Source: Cylicocyclus nassatus | Taxonomy: Eukaryota > Nematoda > Chromadorea > Rhabditida > Strongylidae | Assembly (NCBI GenBank): GCA_958299035.1 | Contig: CATQJL010000112.1 | Coordinates: 63,533,823 to 63,597,822, forward strand | DNA: 64,000 nt | Direction: 5' to 3' | Shown here: piece by piece, positions 37,939 to 49,930 of the stretch | How positions within the stretch are numbered: the first letter of the stretch is position 1 | Layout of the letters: every line of letters begins with the position of its first letter | Notes under the pieces: model-generated | What the model saw: the letters and a program-made list of their open reading frames with translations, nothing else | Databases searched by the model: none | What the model was told of the DNA's origin: nothing | Position numbers and translations under genes: made by a program

Positions 37939-38010
37939 GGCCGAGTGGTCTAGTGGTATGATTCTCGCTTTGGGTGCGAGAGGTCCCGGTTTCGATCACC
38001 GGCTCGGCCC
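37939..38010 (+). tRNA. tRNA-Pro(UGG)
   Basis: Consensus copy; next 281 bp on. Confidence 0.85.
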
Positions 38011-38219
38011 TACGTTTTGCAGGTACTTCCTTCTTCAACGCAGTGCGTACGCCGTCGCCTATAGTTTAGCGCTTCAACGTAGCAGAAGAAGAGCTAGCGT
38101 TTTGAAATTTGAAGTAGAGTCCTCACAAAAAGCGCCAGCAGATAGGACCTTGTTTGTACTCTCACAGAAAACGACAGATATATCTCATCGTCTAAGATGG
38201 AGGGATTTAACATTCTCAC

Positions 38220-38291
38220 GGCCGAGTGGTCTAGTGGTATGATTCTCGCTTTGGGTGCGAGAGGTCACGGTTTCGATCACCGGCTCGGCCC
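38220..38291 (+). tRNA. tRNA-Pro(UGG), A48 variant
   Basis: A48 T-stem mismatch; next 353 bp on. Confidence 0.75.
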
Positions 38292-38572
38292 TACGTTTTG
38301 CATGTACTTCCTTCTTCAACACAGTGCGTACGCCGTCGCCTATAGTTTAGCGCTTCAACGTAACAGAAGAATAGCTTGCATTTTGAAATTTGAAGTGGAG
38401 CCCTAACAAAAGCCAGCAGATAGGTCCTTGTTTGTATATTTCGTTAGGAAGAATTGTAAGATTTGCTTTCGAATCAAGAAATTAAACTTTTTAGACTTTT
38501 TGCGAACAGTGTTCTCACAGAAAACGAGAGATTTATCTAATCGTCTAAGATGAAGGGATTTAACATTCTCAT

Positions 38573-38644
38573 GGCCGAGTGGTCTAGTGGTATGATTCTA
38601 GCTTTGGGTGCGAGAGGTTCCGGTTTCGATCACCGGCTCGGCCC
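38573..38644 (+). tRNA. tRNA-Pro(UGG), A28/T47 variant
   Basis: C28 to A breaks the middle anticodon-stem pair; C47 to T changes the variable loop. Next 278 bp on. Confidence 0.7.
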
Positions 38645-38850
38645 TACGTTTTGCATGTACTTCCTTCTTCAACACAGTGCGTACGCCGTCGCCTATAGTT
38701 TAGCGCTTCAACGTAGCAGAAGAATAGCTAGCGTTTTGAAATTTGAAGTGGAGCCCTAACAAAAGCCAGCAGATAGGTCCTTGTTTGTACTGTCACAGAA
38801 AACGACAGATATATCTCATCGTCTAAGATGGAGGGATTTAACATTCTCAC

Positions 38851-38922
38851 GGCCGAGTGGTCTAGTGGTATGATTCTCGCTTTGGGTGCGAGAGGTCCCG
38901 GTTTCGATCACCGGCTCGGCCC
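38851..38922 (+). tRNA. tRNA-Pro(UGG)
   Basis: Consensus copy; next 352 bp on. Confidence 0.85.
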
Positions 38923-39116
38923 TACTTTTTGTATGTACTTCCTTCTTCAACACAGTGCATACGCCGTCGCCTATAGTTTAGCGCTTCAACGTAACAGAAG
39001 AATAGCTAGCATTTTGAAATTTGAAGTGGAGCCCTCACAAAAGCCAGCAGATAGTTCCTTGTTTGCATATTGCGTTAGGGAGAATTGTAAGATTTGCTTT
39101 CGAATCAAGAAATTAA

Positions 39117-39287
<171 letters not shown>

Positions 39288-39353
39288 TAGTGTTCTCACA
39301 GAAAACGAGGGATTTATCTCATCGTCTAAGATGAAGGGATTTAAAATTCTCAC

Positions 39354-39425
39354 GGCCGAGTGGTCTAGTGGTATGATTCTCGCTTTGGGTGCGAGAGGTC
39401 CCGGTTTCGATCACCGGCTCGGCCC
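39354..39425 (+). tRNA. tRNA-Pro(UGG)
   Basis: Consensus copy; next 281 bp on. Confidence 0.85.
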
Positions 39426-39634
39426 TACGTTTTGCAGGTACTTCCTTCTTCAACGCAGTGCGTACGCCGTCGCCTATAGTTTAGCGCTTCAACGTAGCAG
39501 AAGAAGAGCTAGCGTTTTGAAATTTGAAGTAGAGTCCTCACAAAAAGCGCCAGCAGATAGGACCTTGTTTGTACTCTCACAGAAAACGACAGATATATCT
39601 CATCGTCTAAGATGGAGGGATTTAACATTCTCAC

Positions 39635-39706
39635 GGCCGAGTGGTCTAGTGGTATGATTTTCGCTTTGGGTGCGAGAGGTCACGGTTTCGATCACCGGCT
39701 CGGCCC
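39635..39706 (+). tRNA. tRNA-Pro(UGG), T26/A48 variant
   Basis: T26 makes a T:G wobble at the base of the anticodon stem, added to the A48 T-stem mismatch. Next 353 bp on. Confidence 0.7.
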
Positions 39707-39987
39707 TACGTTTTGCATGTACTTCCTTCTTCAACACAGTGCGTACGCCGTCGCCTATAGTTTAGCGCTTCAACGTAACAGAAGAATAGCTTGCATTTTG
39801 AAATTTGAAGTGGAGCCCTAACAAAAGCCAGCAGATAGGTCCTTGTTTGTATATTTCGTTAGGAAGAATTGTAAGATTTGCTTTCGAATCAAGAAATTAA
39901 ACTTTTTAGACTTTTTGCGAACAGTGTTCTCACAGAAAACGAGAGATTTATCTAATCGTCTAAGATGAAGGGATTTAACATTCTCAT

Positions 39988-40059
39988 GGCCGAGTGGTCT
40001 AGTGGTATGATTCTAGCTTTGGGTGCGAGAGGTTCCGGTTTCGATCACCGGCTCGGCCC
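39988..40059 (+). tRNA. tRNA-Pro(UGG), A28/T47 variant
   Basis: Same double change as the copy at 38573; next 278 bp on. Confidence 0.7.
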
Positions 40060-40265
40060 TACGTTTTGCATGTACTTCCTTCTTCAACACAGTGCGTACG
40101 CCGTCGCCTATAGTTTAGCGCTTCAACGTAGCAGAAGAATAGCTAGCGTTTTGAAATTTGAAGTGGAGCCCTAACAAAAGCCAGCAGATAGGTCCTTGTT
40201 TGTACTGTCACAGAAAACGACAGATATATCTCATCGTCTAAGATGGAGGGATTTAACATTCTCAC

Positions 40266-40337
40266 GGCCGAGTGGTCTAGTGGTATGATTCTCGCTTTGG
40301 GTGCGAGAGGTCCCGGTTTCGATCACCGGCTCGGCCC
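40266..40337 (+). tRNA. tRNA-Pro(UGG)
   Basis: Consensus copy; next 352 bp on. Confidence 0.85.
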
Positions 40338-40617
40338 TACTTTTTGTATGTACTTCCTTCTTCAACACAGTGCATACGCCGTCGCCTATAGTTTAGCGCT
40401 TCAACGTAACAGAAGAATAGCTAGCATTTTGAAATTTGAAGTGGAGCCCTCACAAAAGCCAGCAGATAGTTCCTTGTTTGCATATTGCGTTAGGGAGAAT
40501 TGTAAGATTTGCTTTCGAATCAAGAAATTAAACTTTTAAACTTTTTGGGAACAGTGTTCTCACAGAAGACGAGAGATTTATCTCATCGTCTAAGATGAAG
40601 GGATTTAACATTCTCAT

Positions 40618-40689
40618 GGCCGAGTGGTCTAGTGGTATGATTCTCGCCTTGGGTGCGAGAGGTCCCGGTTTCGATCACCGGCTCGGCCC
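40618..40689 (+). tRNA. tRNA-Pro(UGG), C31 variant
   Basis: C31, here followed by a medium rather than short spacer; next 281 bp on. Confidence 0.84.
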
Positions 40690-40898
40690 TACGTTTTGCA
40701 TGTACTTCCTTCTTCAACACAGTGCCTACGCCGTCGCCTATAGTTTAGCGCTTCAACGTAACAGAGGAATAGCTAGCGTTTCGAAATTTGAAGTAGAGTC
40801 CTCACAAAAAGCGCCAGCAGATAGGACCTTGTTTGTACTCTCACAGAAAACGACAGATATATCTCATCGTCTAAGATGGAGGGATTTAACATTCTCAC

Positions 40899-40970
40899 GG
40901 CCGAGTGGTCTAGTGGTATGATTCTCGCTTTGGGTGCGAGAGGTCCCGGTTTCGATCACCGGCTCGGCCC
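40899..40970 (+). tRNA. tRNA-Pro(UGG)
   Basis: Consensus copy; next 353 bp on. Confidence 0.85.
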
Positions 40971-41251
40971 TACTTTTTGTATGTACTTCCTTCTTCAACA
41001 CAGTGCATACGCCGTCGCCTATAGTTTAGCGCTTCAACGTAACAGAAGAATAGCTTGCATTTTGAAATTTGAAGTGGAGCCCTAACAAAAGCCAGCAGAT
41101 AGGTCCTTGTTTGTATATTTCGTTAGGAAGAATTGTAAGATTTGCTTTCGAATCAAGAAATTAAACTTTTTAGACTTTTTGCGAACAGTGTTCTCACAGA
41201 AAACGAGAGATTTATCTAATCGTCTAAGATGAAGGGATTTAACATTCTCAT

Positions 41252-41323
41252 GGCCGAGTGGTCTAGTGGTATGATTCTAGCTTTGGGTGCGAGAGGTTCC
41301 GGTTTCGATCACCGGCTCGGCCC
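41252..41323 (+). tRNA. tRNA-Pro(UGG), A28/T47 variant
   Basis: Third and last copy of this variant; next 278 bp on. Confidence 0.7.
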
Positions 41324-41529
41324 TACGTTTTGCATGTACTTCCTTCTTCAACACAGTGCGTACGCCGTCGCCTATAGTTTAGCGCTTCAACGTAGCAGAA
41401 GAATAGCTAGCGTTTTGAAATTTGAAGTGGAGCCCTAACAAAAGCCAGCAGATAGGTCCTTGTTTGTACTGTCACAGAAAACGACAGATATATCTCATCG
41501 TCTAAGATGGAGGGATTTAACATTCTCAC

Positions 41530-41601
41530 GGCCGAGTGGTCTAGTGGTATGATTCTCGCTTTGGGTGCGAGAGGTCCCGGTTTCGATCACCGGCTCGGCC
41601 C
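41530..41601 (+). tRNA. tRNA-Pro(UGG)
   Basis: Consensus copy; next 352 bp on. Confidence 0.85.
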
Positions 41602-41881
41602 TACTTTTTGTATGTACTTCCTTCTTCAACACAGTGCATACGCCGTCGCCTATAGTTTAGCGCTTCAACGTAACAGAAGAATAGCTAGCATTTTGAAATT
41701 TGAAGTGGAGCCCTCACAAAAGCCAGCAGATAGTTCCTTGTTTGCATATTGCGTTAGGGAGAATTGTAAGATTTGCTTTCGAATCAAGAAATTAAACTTT
41801 TAAACTTTTTGGGAACAGTGTTCTCACAGAAGACGAGAGATTTATCTCATCGTCTAAGATGAAGGGATTTAACATTCTCAT

Positions 41882-41953
41882 GGCCGAGTGGTCTAGTGGT
41901 ATGATTCTCGCCTTGGGTGCGAGAGGTCCCGGTTTCGATCACCGGCTCGGCCC
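41882..41953 (+). tRNA. tRNA-Pro(UGG), C31 variant
   Basis: C31; next 281 bp on. Confidence 0.84.
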
Positions 41954-42162
41954 TACGTTTTGCATGTACTTCCTTCTTCAACACAGTGCCTACGCCGTCG
42001 CCTATAGTTTAGCGCTTCAACGTAACAGAGGAATAGCTAGCGTTTCGAAATTTGAAGTAGAGTCCTCACAAAAAGCGCCAGCAGATAGGACCTTGTTTGT
42101 ACTCTCACAGAAAACGACAGATATATCTCATCGTCTAAGATGGAGGGATTTAACATTCTCAC

Positions 42163-42234
42163 GGCCGAGTGGTCTAGTGGTATGATTCTCGCTTTGGGTG
42201 CGAGAGGTCCCGGTTTCGATCACCGGCTCGGCCC
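42163..42234 (+). tRNA. tRNA-Pro(UGG)
   Basis: Consensus copy; next 281 bp on. Confidence 0.85.
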
Positions 42235-42443
42235 TACTTTTTGTATGTACTTCCTTCTTCAACACAGTGCATACGCCGTCGCCTATAGTTTAGCGCTTCA
42301 ACGTAACAGAAGAATAGCTAGCGTTTTGAAATTTGAAGTAGAGTCCTCACAAAAAGCGCCAGCAGATAGGACCTTGTTTGTACTCTCACAGAAAACGACA
42401 GATATATCTCATCGTCTAAGATGGAGGGATTTAACATTCTCAC

Positions 42444-42515
42444 GGCCGAGTGGTCTAGTGGTATGATTCTCGCTTTGGGTGCGAGAGGTCCCGGTTTCGA
42501 TCACCGGCTCGGCCC
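42444..42515 (+). tRNA. tRNA-Pro(UGG)
   Basis: Consensus copy; next 352 bp on. Confidence 0.85.
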
Positions 42516-42763
42516 TACTTTTTGTATGTACTTCCTTCTTCAACACAGTGCATACGCCGTCGCCTATAGTTTAGCGCTTCAACGTAACAGAAGAATAGCT
42601 AGCATTTTGAAATTTGAAGTGGAGCCCTCACAAAAGCCAGCAGATAGTTCCTTGTTTGCATATTGCGTTAGGGAGAATTGTAAGATTTGCTTTCGAATCA
42701 AGAAATTAAACTTTTAAACTTTTTGGGAACAGTGTTCTCACAGAAGACGAGAGATTTATCTCA

Positions 42764-42922
<159 letters not shown>

Positions 42923-43076
42923 TTAGCGCTTCAACGTAACAGAGGAATAGCTAGCGTTTCGAAATTTGAAGTAGAGTCCTCACAAAAAGCGCCAGCAGAT
43001 AGGACCTTGTTTGTACTCTCACAGAAAACGACAGATATATCTCATCGTCTAAGATGGAGGGATTTAACATTCTCAC

Positions 43077-43148
43077 GGCCGAGTGGTCTAGTGGTATGAT
43101 TCTCGCTTTGGGTGCGAGAGGTCCCGGTTTCGATCACCGGCTCGGCCC
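43077..43148 (+). tRNA. tRNA-Pro(UGG)
   Basis: Consensus copy; next 281 bp on. Confidence 0.85.
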
Positions 43149-43357
43149 TACTTTTTGTATGTACTTCCTTCTTCAACACAGTGCATACGCCGTCGCCTAT
43201 AGTTTAGCGCTTCAACGTAACAGAAGAATAGCTAGCGTTTTGAAATTTGAAGTAGAGTCCTCACAAAAAGCGCCAGCAGATAGGACCTTGTTTGTACTCT
43301 CACAGAAAACGACAGATATATCTCATCGTCTAAGATGGAGGGATTTAACATTCTCAC

Positions 43358-43429
43358 GGCCGAGTGGTCTAGTGGTATGATTCTCGCTTTGGGTGCGAGA
43401 GGTCCCGGTTTCGATCACCGGCTCGGCCC
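43358..43429 (+). tRNA. tRNA-Pro(UGG)
   Basis: Consensus copy; next 352 bp on. Confidence 0.85.
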
Positions 43430-43709
43430 TACGTTTTGCATGTACTTCCTTCTTCAACACAGTGCGTACGCCGTCGCCTATAGTTTAGCGCTTCAACGTA
43501 ACAGAAGAATAGCTAGCATTTTGAAATTTGAAGTGGAGCCCTCACAAAAGCCAGCAGATAGGTCCTTGTTTGCATATTGCGTTAGGAAGAATTGTAAGAT
43601 TTGCTTTCGAATCAAGAAATTAAACTTTTAAACTTTTTGGGAACAGTGTTCTCACAGAAGACGAGAGATTTATCTAATCGTCTAAGATGAAGGGATTTAA
43701 CATTCTCAT

Positions 43710-43781
43710 GGCCGAGTGGTCTAGTGGTATGATTCTCGCTTTGGGTGCGAGAGGTCCCGGTTTCGATCACCGGCTCGGTCC
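43710..43781 (+). tRNA. tRNA-Pro(UGG), T70 variant
   Basis: C70 is T, a G:T wobble near the acceptor end; next 278 bp on. Confidence 0.78.
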
Positions 43782-43987
43782 TACGTTTTGCATGTACTTC
43801 CTTCTTCAACACAGTGCGTACGCCGTCGCCTATAGTTTAGCGCTTCAACGTAGCAGAAGAATAGCTAGCGTTTTGAAATTTGAAGTGGAGCCCTAACAAA
43901 AGCCAGCAGATAGGTCCTTGTTTGTACTGTCACAGAAAACGACAGATATATCTCATCGTCTAAGATGGAGGGATTTAACATTCTCAA

Positions 43988-44058
43988 GGCCGAGTGTCTA
44001 GTGGTATGATTCTCGCTTTGGGTGCGAGAGGTCCCGGTTTCGATCACCGGCTCGGCCC
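43988..44058 (+). tRNA. tRNA-Pro-like, G10 deleted
   Basis: 71 nt; one G of the GG at 9/10 is missing, so the A box and D stem are damaged. Anticodon and other stems are intact. First of 19 such copies, probably a weak gene or pseudogene. Next tRNA 484 bp on, past a tRNA-less joint. Confidence 0.6.
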
Positions 44059-44309
44059 TACTTTTTGTATGTACTTCCTTCTTCAACACAGTGCATACGC
44101 CGTCGCCTATAGTTTAGCGCTTCAACGTAACAGAAGAATAGCTAGCATTTTGAAATTTGAAGTGGAGCCCTCACAAAAACCAGCAGATAGGTCCTTGTTT
44201 GCACATTGCGTTAGGAAGAATTGTAAGATTTGCTTTCGAATCAAGAAATTAAACTTTTATACTTTTTGGGAACAGTGTTCTCACAGAAGACGAGAGATTT
44301 ATCTCATCG

Positions 44310-44345
44310 TCTAAGATGGAGGGATTTAACATTCATGGTTGCGTT
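44310..44345 (+). repeat. Array unit with the tRNA deleted
   Basis: The usual 5' flank (GGATTTAACATT) joins directly to CATGGTTGCGTTAGGAAG, a sequence from the middle of the long spacer. The tRNA and about half of a spacer are missing. Identical joints occur at 45072-45107 and 48722-48757. Confidence 0.85.
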
Positions 44346-44471
44346 AGGAAGAATTGTAAGATTTGCTTTCGAATCAAGAAATTAAACTTTTAAACTTTTT
44401 GGGAACAGTGTTCTCACAGAAGACGAGAGATTTATCTAATCGTCTAAGATGAAGGGATTTAACATTCTCAT

Positions 44472-44543
44472 GGCCGAGTGGTCTAGTGGTATGATTCTCG
44501 CTTTGGGTGCGAGAGGTCCCGGTTTCGATCACCGGCTCGGCCC
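44472..44543 (+). tRNA. tRNA-Pro(UGG)
   Basis: Consensus copy; next 278 bp on. Confidence 0.85.
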
Positions 44544-44749
44544 TACTTTTTGTATGTACTTCCTTCTTCAACACAGTGCGTACGCCGTCGCCTATAGTTT
44601 AGCGCTTCAACGTAACAGAAGAATAGCTTGCATTTTGAAATTTGAAGTGGAGCCCTAACAAAAGCCAGCAGATAGGTCCTTGTTTGTACTGTCACAGAAA
44701 ACGACAGATATATCTCATCGTCTAAGATGGAGGGATTTAACATTCTCAA

Positions 44750-44820
44750 GGCCGAGTGTCTAGTGGTATGATTCTCGCTTTGGGTGCGAGAGGTCCCGGT
44801 TTCGATCACCGGCTCGGCCC
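44750..44820 (+). tRNA. tRNA-Pro-like, G10 deleted
   Basis: G10-deleted class; next tRNA 484 bp on. Confidence 0.6.
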
Positions 44821-45071
44821 TACTTTTTGTATGTACTTCCTTCTTCAACACAGTGCATACGCCGTCGCCTATAGTTTAGCGCTTCAACGTAACAGAAGAA
44901 TAGCTAGCATTTTGAAATTTGAAGTGGAGCCCTCACAAAAACCAGCAGATAGGTCCTTGTTTGCACATTGCGTTAGGAAGAATTGTAAGATTTGCTTTCG
45001 AATCAAGAAATTAAACTTTTATACTTTTTGGGAACAGTGTTCTCACAGAAGACGAGAGATTTATCTCATCG

Positions 45072-45107
45072 TCTAAGATGGAGGGATTTAACATTCATGG
45101 TTGCGTT
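45072..45107 (+). repeat. Array unit with the tRNA deleted
   Basis: Second copy of the deletion joint first seen at 44310. Confidence 0.85.
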
Positions 45108-45233
45108 AGGAAGAATTGTAAGATTTGCTTTCGAATCAAGAAATTAAACTTTTAAACTTTTTGGGAACAGTGTTCTCACAGAAGACGAGAGATTTATCTA
45201 ATCGTCTAAGATGAAGGGATTTAACATTCTCAT

Positions 45234-45305
45234 GGCCGAGTGGTCTAGTGGTATGATTCTCGCTTTGGGTGCGAGAGGTCCCGGTTTCGATCACCGGCTC
45301 GGCCC
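45234..45305 (+). tRNA. tRNA-Pro(UGG)
   Basis: Consensus copy; next 353 bp on. Confidence 0.85.
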
Positions 45306-45586
45306 TACTTTTTGTATGTACTTCCTTCTTCAACACAGTGCGTACGCCGTCGCCTATAGTTTAGCGCTTCAACGTAACAGAAGAATAGCTTGCATTTTGA
45401 AATTTGAAGTGGAGCCCTAACAAAAGCCAGCAGATAGGTCCTTGCTTGCATAATGCGTTAGGAAGAATTGTAAGATTTGCTTTCGAATTAAGAAATTAAA
45501 CTTTTAAACTTTTTGGGAACAGTGTTCTCACAGAAGACGAGAGATTTATCTCATCGTCTAAGATGAATGGAATTTAACATTCTCAC

Positions 45587-45658
45587 GGCCGAGTGGTCTA
45601 GTGGTATGATTCTCGCTTTGGGTGCGAGAGGTCCCGGTTTCGATCACCGGCTCGGCCC
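45587..45658 (+). tRNA. tRNA-Pro(UGG)
   Basis: Consensus copy with flanks like those at the left edge (GTACTAACTTC), not like its neighbours; next 281 bp on. Confidence 0.85.
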
Positions 45659-45867
45659 TACGTTTTGCATGTACTAACTTCTTCAACACAGTGCGTACGC
45701 CGTCGCCTATAGTTTAGCGCTTTAACGTAACAGAAGAATAGCTAGCGTTTTGAAATTTGAAGTAGAGTCCTCACAAAAAGCGCCAGCAGATAGGACCTTG
45801 TTTGTACTCTCACAGAAAACGACAGATATATCTCATCGTCTAAGATGGAGGGATTTAACATTCTCAC

Positions 45868-45939
45868 GGCCGAGTGGACTAGTGGTATGATTCTCGCTTT
45901 GGGTGCGAGAGGTCCCGGTTTCGATCACCGGCTCGGCCC
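45868..45939 (+). tRNA. tRNA-Pro(UGG), A11 variant
   Basis: T11 to A breaks the middle D-stem pair and alters the A box; next 352 bp on. Confidence 0.7.
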
Positions 45940-46187
45940 TACTTTTTGTATGTACTTCCTTCTTCAACACAGTGCATACGCCGTCGCCTATAGTTTAGCG
46001 CTTCAACGTAACAGAAGAATAGCTAGCATTTTGAAATTTGAAGTGGAGCCCTCACAAAAGCCAGCAGATAGTTCCTTGTTTGCATATTGCGTTAGGGAGA
46101 ATTGTAAGATTTGCTTTCGCATCAAGAAATTAAACTTTTAAACTTTTTGGGAACAGTGTTCTCACAGAAGACGAGAGATTTATCTCA

Positions 46188-46346
<159 letters not shown>

Positions 46347-46500
46347 TTAGCGCTTCAACGTAACAGAAGAATAGCTAGCGTTTTGAAATTTGAAGTAGAG
46401 TCCTCACAAAAAGCGCCAGCAGATAGGACCTTGTTTGTACTCTCACAGAAAACGACAGATATATCTCATCGTCTAAGATGGAGGGATTTAACATTCTCAC

Positions 46501-46572
46501 GGCCGAGTGGTCTAGTGGTATGATTCTCGCTTTGGGTGCGAGAGGTCCCGGTTTCGATCACCGGCTCGGCCC
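46501..46572 (+). tRNA. tRNA-Pro(UGG)
   Basis: Consensus copy; next 352 bp on. Confidence 0.85.
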
Positions 46573-46852
46573 TACGTTTTGCATGTACTTCCTTCTTCAA
46601 CACAGTGCGTACGCCGTCGCCTATAGTTTAGCGCTTCAACGTAACAGAAGAATAGCTAGCATTTTGAAATTTGAAGTGGAGCCCTCACAAAAGCCAGCAG
46701 ATAGGTCCTTGTTTGCATATTGCGTTAGGAAGAATTGTAAGATTTGCTTTCGAATCAAGAAATTAAACTTTTAAACTTTTTGGGAACAGTGTTCTCACAG
46801 AAGACGAGAGATTTATCTAATCGTCTAAGATGAAGGGATTTAACATTCTCAT

Positions 46853-46924
46853 GGCCGAGTGGTCTAGTGGTATGATTCTCGCTTTGGGTGCGAGAGGTCC
46901 CGGTTTCGATCACCGGCTCGGCCC
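46853..46924 (+). tRNA. tRNA-Pro(UGG)
   Basis: Consensus copy; next 353 bp on. Confidence 0.85.
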
Positions 46925-47205
46925 TACTTTTTGTATGTACTTCCTTCTTCAACACAGTGCGTACGCCGTCGCCTATAGTTTAGCGCTTCAACGTAACAGA
47001 AGAATAGCTTGCATTTTGAAATTTGAAGTGGAGCCCTAACAAAAGCCAGCAGATAGGTCCTTGTTTGTATATTTCGTTAGGAAGAATTGTAAGATTTGCT
47101 TTCGAATCAAGAAATTAAACTTTTTAGACTTTTTGCGAACAGTGTTCTCACAGAAAACGAGAGATTTATCTAATCGTCTAAGATGAAGGGATTTAACATT
47201 CTCAT

Positions 47206-47277
47206 GGCCGAGTGGTCTAGTGGTATGATTCTCGCTTTGGGTGCGAGAGGTCCCGGTTTCGATCACCGGCTCGGCCC
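47206..47277 (+). tRNA. tRNA-Pro(UGG)
   Basis: Consensus copy; next 281 bp on. Confidence 0.85.
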
Positions 47278-47486
47278 TACGTTTTGCATGTACTTCCTTC
47301 TTCAACACAGTGCGTACGCCGTCGCCTATAGTTTAGCGCTTCAACGTAGCAGAAGAATAGCTAGCGTTTTGAAATTTGAAGTAGAGTCCTCACAAAAAGC
47401 GCCAGCAGATAGGACCTTGTTTGTACTCTCACAGAAAACGACAGATATATCTCATCGTCTAAGATGGAGGGATTTAACATTCTCAC

Positions 47487-47558
47487 GGCCGAGTGGTCTA
47501 GTGGTATGATTCTCGCTTTGGGTGCGAGAGGTCCCGGTTTCGATCACCGGCTCGGCCC
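47487..47558 (+). tRNA. tRNA-Pro(UGG)
   Basis: Consensus copy; next 278 bp on. Confidence 0.85.
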
Positions 47559-47764
47559 TTCGTTTTGCATGTACTTCCTTCTTCAACACAGTGCGTACGC
47601 CGTCGCCTATAGTTTAGCGCTTCAACGTAGCAGAAGAATAGCTAGCGTTTTGAAATTTGAAGTGGAGCCCTAACAAAAGCCAGCAGATAGGTCCTTGTTT
47701 GTACTGTCACAGAAAACGACAGATATATCTCATCGTCTAAGATGGAGGGATTTAACATTCTCAA

Positions 47765-47835
47765 GGCCGAGTGTCTAGTGGTATGATTCTCGCTTTGGGT
47801 GCGAGAGGTCCCGGTTTCGATCACCGGCTCGGCCC
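47765..47835 (+). tRNA. tRNA-Pro-like, G10 deleted
   Basis: G10-deleted class; next 351 bp on. Confidence 0.6.
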
Positions 47836-48115
47836 TACTTTTTGTATGTACTTCCTTCTTCAACACAGTGCATACGCCGTCGCCTATAGTTTAGCGCTTC
47901 AACGTAACAGAAGAATAGCTAGCATTTTGAAATTTGAAGTGGAGCCCTCACAAAAACCAGCAGATAGGTCCTTGTTTGCACATTGCGTTAGGAAGAATTG
48001 TAAGATTTGCTTTCGAATCAAGAAATTGAACTTTTAAACTTTTTGGGAACAGTGTTCTCACAGAAGACGAGAGATTTATCTAATCGTCTAAGATGAAGGG
48101 ATTTAACATTCTCAT

Positions 48116-48187
48116 GGCCGAGTGGTCTAGTGGTATGATTCTCGCTTTGGGTGCGAGAGGTCCCGGTTTCGATCACCGGCTCGGCCC
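48116..48187 (+). tRNA. tRNA-Pro(UGG)
   Basis: Consensus copy; next 278 bp on. Confidence 0.85.
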
Positions 48188-48393
48188 TACGTTTTGCATG
48201 TACTTCCTTCTTCAACACAGTGCGAACGCCGTCGCCTATAGTTTAGCGCTTCAACGTAGCAGAAGAATAGCTAGCGTTTTGAAATTTGAAGTGGAGCCCT
48301 AACAAAAGCCAGCAGATAGGTCCTTGTTTGTACTGTCACAGAAAACGACAGATATATCTCATCGTCTAAGATGGAGGGATTTAACATTCTCAA

Positions 48394-48464
48394 GGCCGAG
48401 TGTCTAGTGGTATGATTCTCGCTTTGGGTGCGAGAGGTCCCGGTTTCGATCACCGGCTCGGCCC
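48394..48464 (+). tRNA. tRNA-Pro-like, G10 deleted
   Basis: G10-deleted class; next tRNA 484 bp on. Confidence 0.6.
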
Positions 48465-48721
48465 TACTTTTTGTATGTACTTCCTTCTTCAACACAGTGC
48501 ATACGCCGTCGCCTATAGTTTAGCGCTTCAACGTAACAGAAGAATAGCTAGCATTTTGAAATTTGAAGTGGAGCCCTCACAAAAACCAGCAGATAGGTCC
48601 TTGTTTGCACATTGCGTTAGGAAGAATTGTAAGATTTGCTTTCGAATCAAGAAATTAAACTTTTATACTTTTTGGGAACAGTGTTCTCACAGAAGACGAG
48701 AGATTTATCTCATCGTCTAAG

Positions 48722-48757
48722 ATGGAGGGATTTAACATTCATGGTTGCGTTAGGAAG
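48722..48757 (+). repeat. Array unit with the tRNA deleted
   Basis: Third copy of the same deletion joint, 3.6 kb downstream of the second. Confidence 0.85.
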
Positions 48758-48877
48758 AATTGTAAGATTTGCTTTCGAATCAAGAAATTAAACTTTTAAA
48801 CTTTTTGGGAACAGTGTTCTCACAGAAGACGAGAGATTTATCTAATCGTCTAAGATGAAGGGATTTAACATTCTCAT

Positions 48878-48949
48878 GGCCGAGTGGTCTAGTGGTATGA
48901 TTCTCGCTTTGGGTGCGAGAGGTCCCGGTTTCGATCACCGGCTCGGCCC
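48878..48949 (+). tRNA. tRNA-Pro(UGG)
   Basis: Consensus copy; next 353 bp on. Confidence 0.85.
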
Positions 48950-49230
48950 TACTTTTTGTATGTACTTCCTTCTTCAACACAGTGCGTACGCCGTCGCCTA
49001 TAGTTTAGCGCTTCAACGTAACAGAAGAATAGCTTGCATTTTGAAATTTGAAGTGGAGCCCTAACAAAAGCCAGCAGATAGGTCCTTGTTTGTATATTTC
49101 GTTAGGAAGAATTGTAAGATTTGCTTTCGAATCAAGAAATTAAACTTTTTAGACTTTTTGCGAACAGTGTTCTCACAGAAAACGAGAGATTTATCTAATC
49201 GTCTAAGATGAAGGGATTTAACATTCTCAT

Positions 49231-49302
49231 GGCCGAGTGGTCTAGTGGTATGATTCTCGCTTTGGGTGCGAGAGGTCCCGGTTTCGATCACCGGCTCGGC
49301 CC
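49231..49302 (+). tRNA. tRNA-Pro(UGG)
   Basis: Consensus copy; next 278 bp on. Confidence 0.85.
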
Positions 49303-49508
49303 TACGTTTTGCAGGTACTTCCTTCTTCAACGCAGTGCGTACGCCGTCGCCTATAGTTTAGCGCTTCAACGTAGCAGAAGAATAGCTAGCGTTTTGAAAT
49401 TTGAAGTGGAGCCCTAACAAAAGCCAGCAGATAGGTCCTTGTTTGTACTGTCACAGAAAACGACAGATATATCTCATCGTCTAAGATGGAGGGATTTAAC
49501 ATTCTCAA

Positions 49509-49579
49509 GGCCGAGTGTCTAGTGGTATGATTCTCGCTTTGGGTGCGAGAGGTCCCGGTTTCGATCACCGGCTCGGCCC
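49509..49579 (+). tRNA. tRNA-Pro-like, G10 deleted
   Basis: G10-deleted class with a six-T terminator; next 350 bp on. Confidence 0.6.
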
Positions 49580-49858
49580 TACTTTTTTATGTACTTCCTT
49601 CTTCAACACAGTGCATACGCCGTCGCCTATAGTTTAGCGCTTCAACGTAACAGAAGAATAGCTAGCATTTTGAAATTTGAAGTGGAGCCCTCACAAAAAC
49701 CAGCAGATAGGTCCTTGTTTGCACATTGCGTTAGGAAGAATTGTAAGATTTGCTTTAGAATCAAGAAATTAAACTTTTATACTTTTTGGGAACAGTGTTC
49801 TCACAGAAGACGAGAGATTTATCTCATCGTCTAAGATGAAGGGATTTAACATTCTCAC

Positions 49859-49930
49859 GGCCGAGTGGTCTAGTGGTATGATTCTCGCTTTGGGTGCGAG
49901 AGGTCCCGGTTTCGATCACCGGCTCGGCCC
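49859..49930 (+). tRNA. tRNA-Pro(UGG)
   Basis: Consensus copy; next 278 bp on. Confidence 0.85.

Larger units (their letters stand above)
43710..45233 (+). repeat. 762-bp higher-order repeat with tRNA-less joint, two copies
   Basis: The pattern 278-484 is at 43710 and 44472, and recurs once at 48116. The 484-bp step hides a unit whose tRNA is deleted. Confidence 0.85.
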
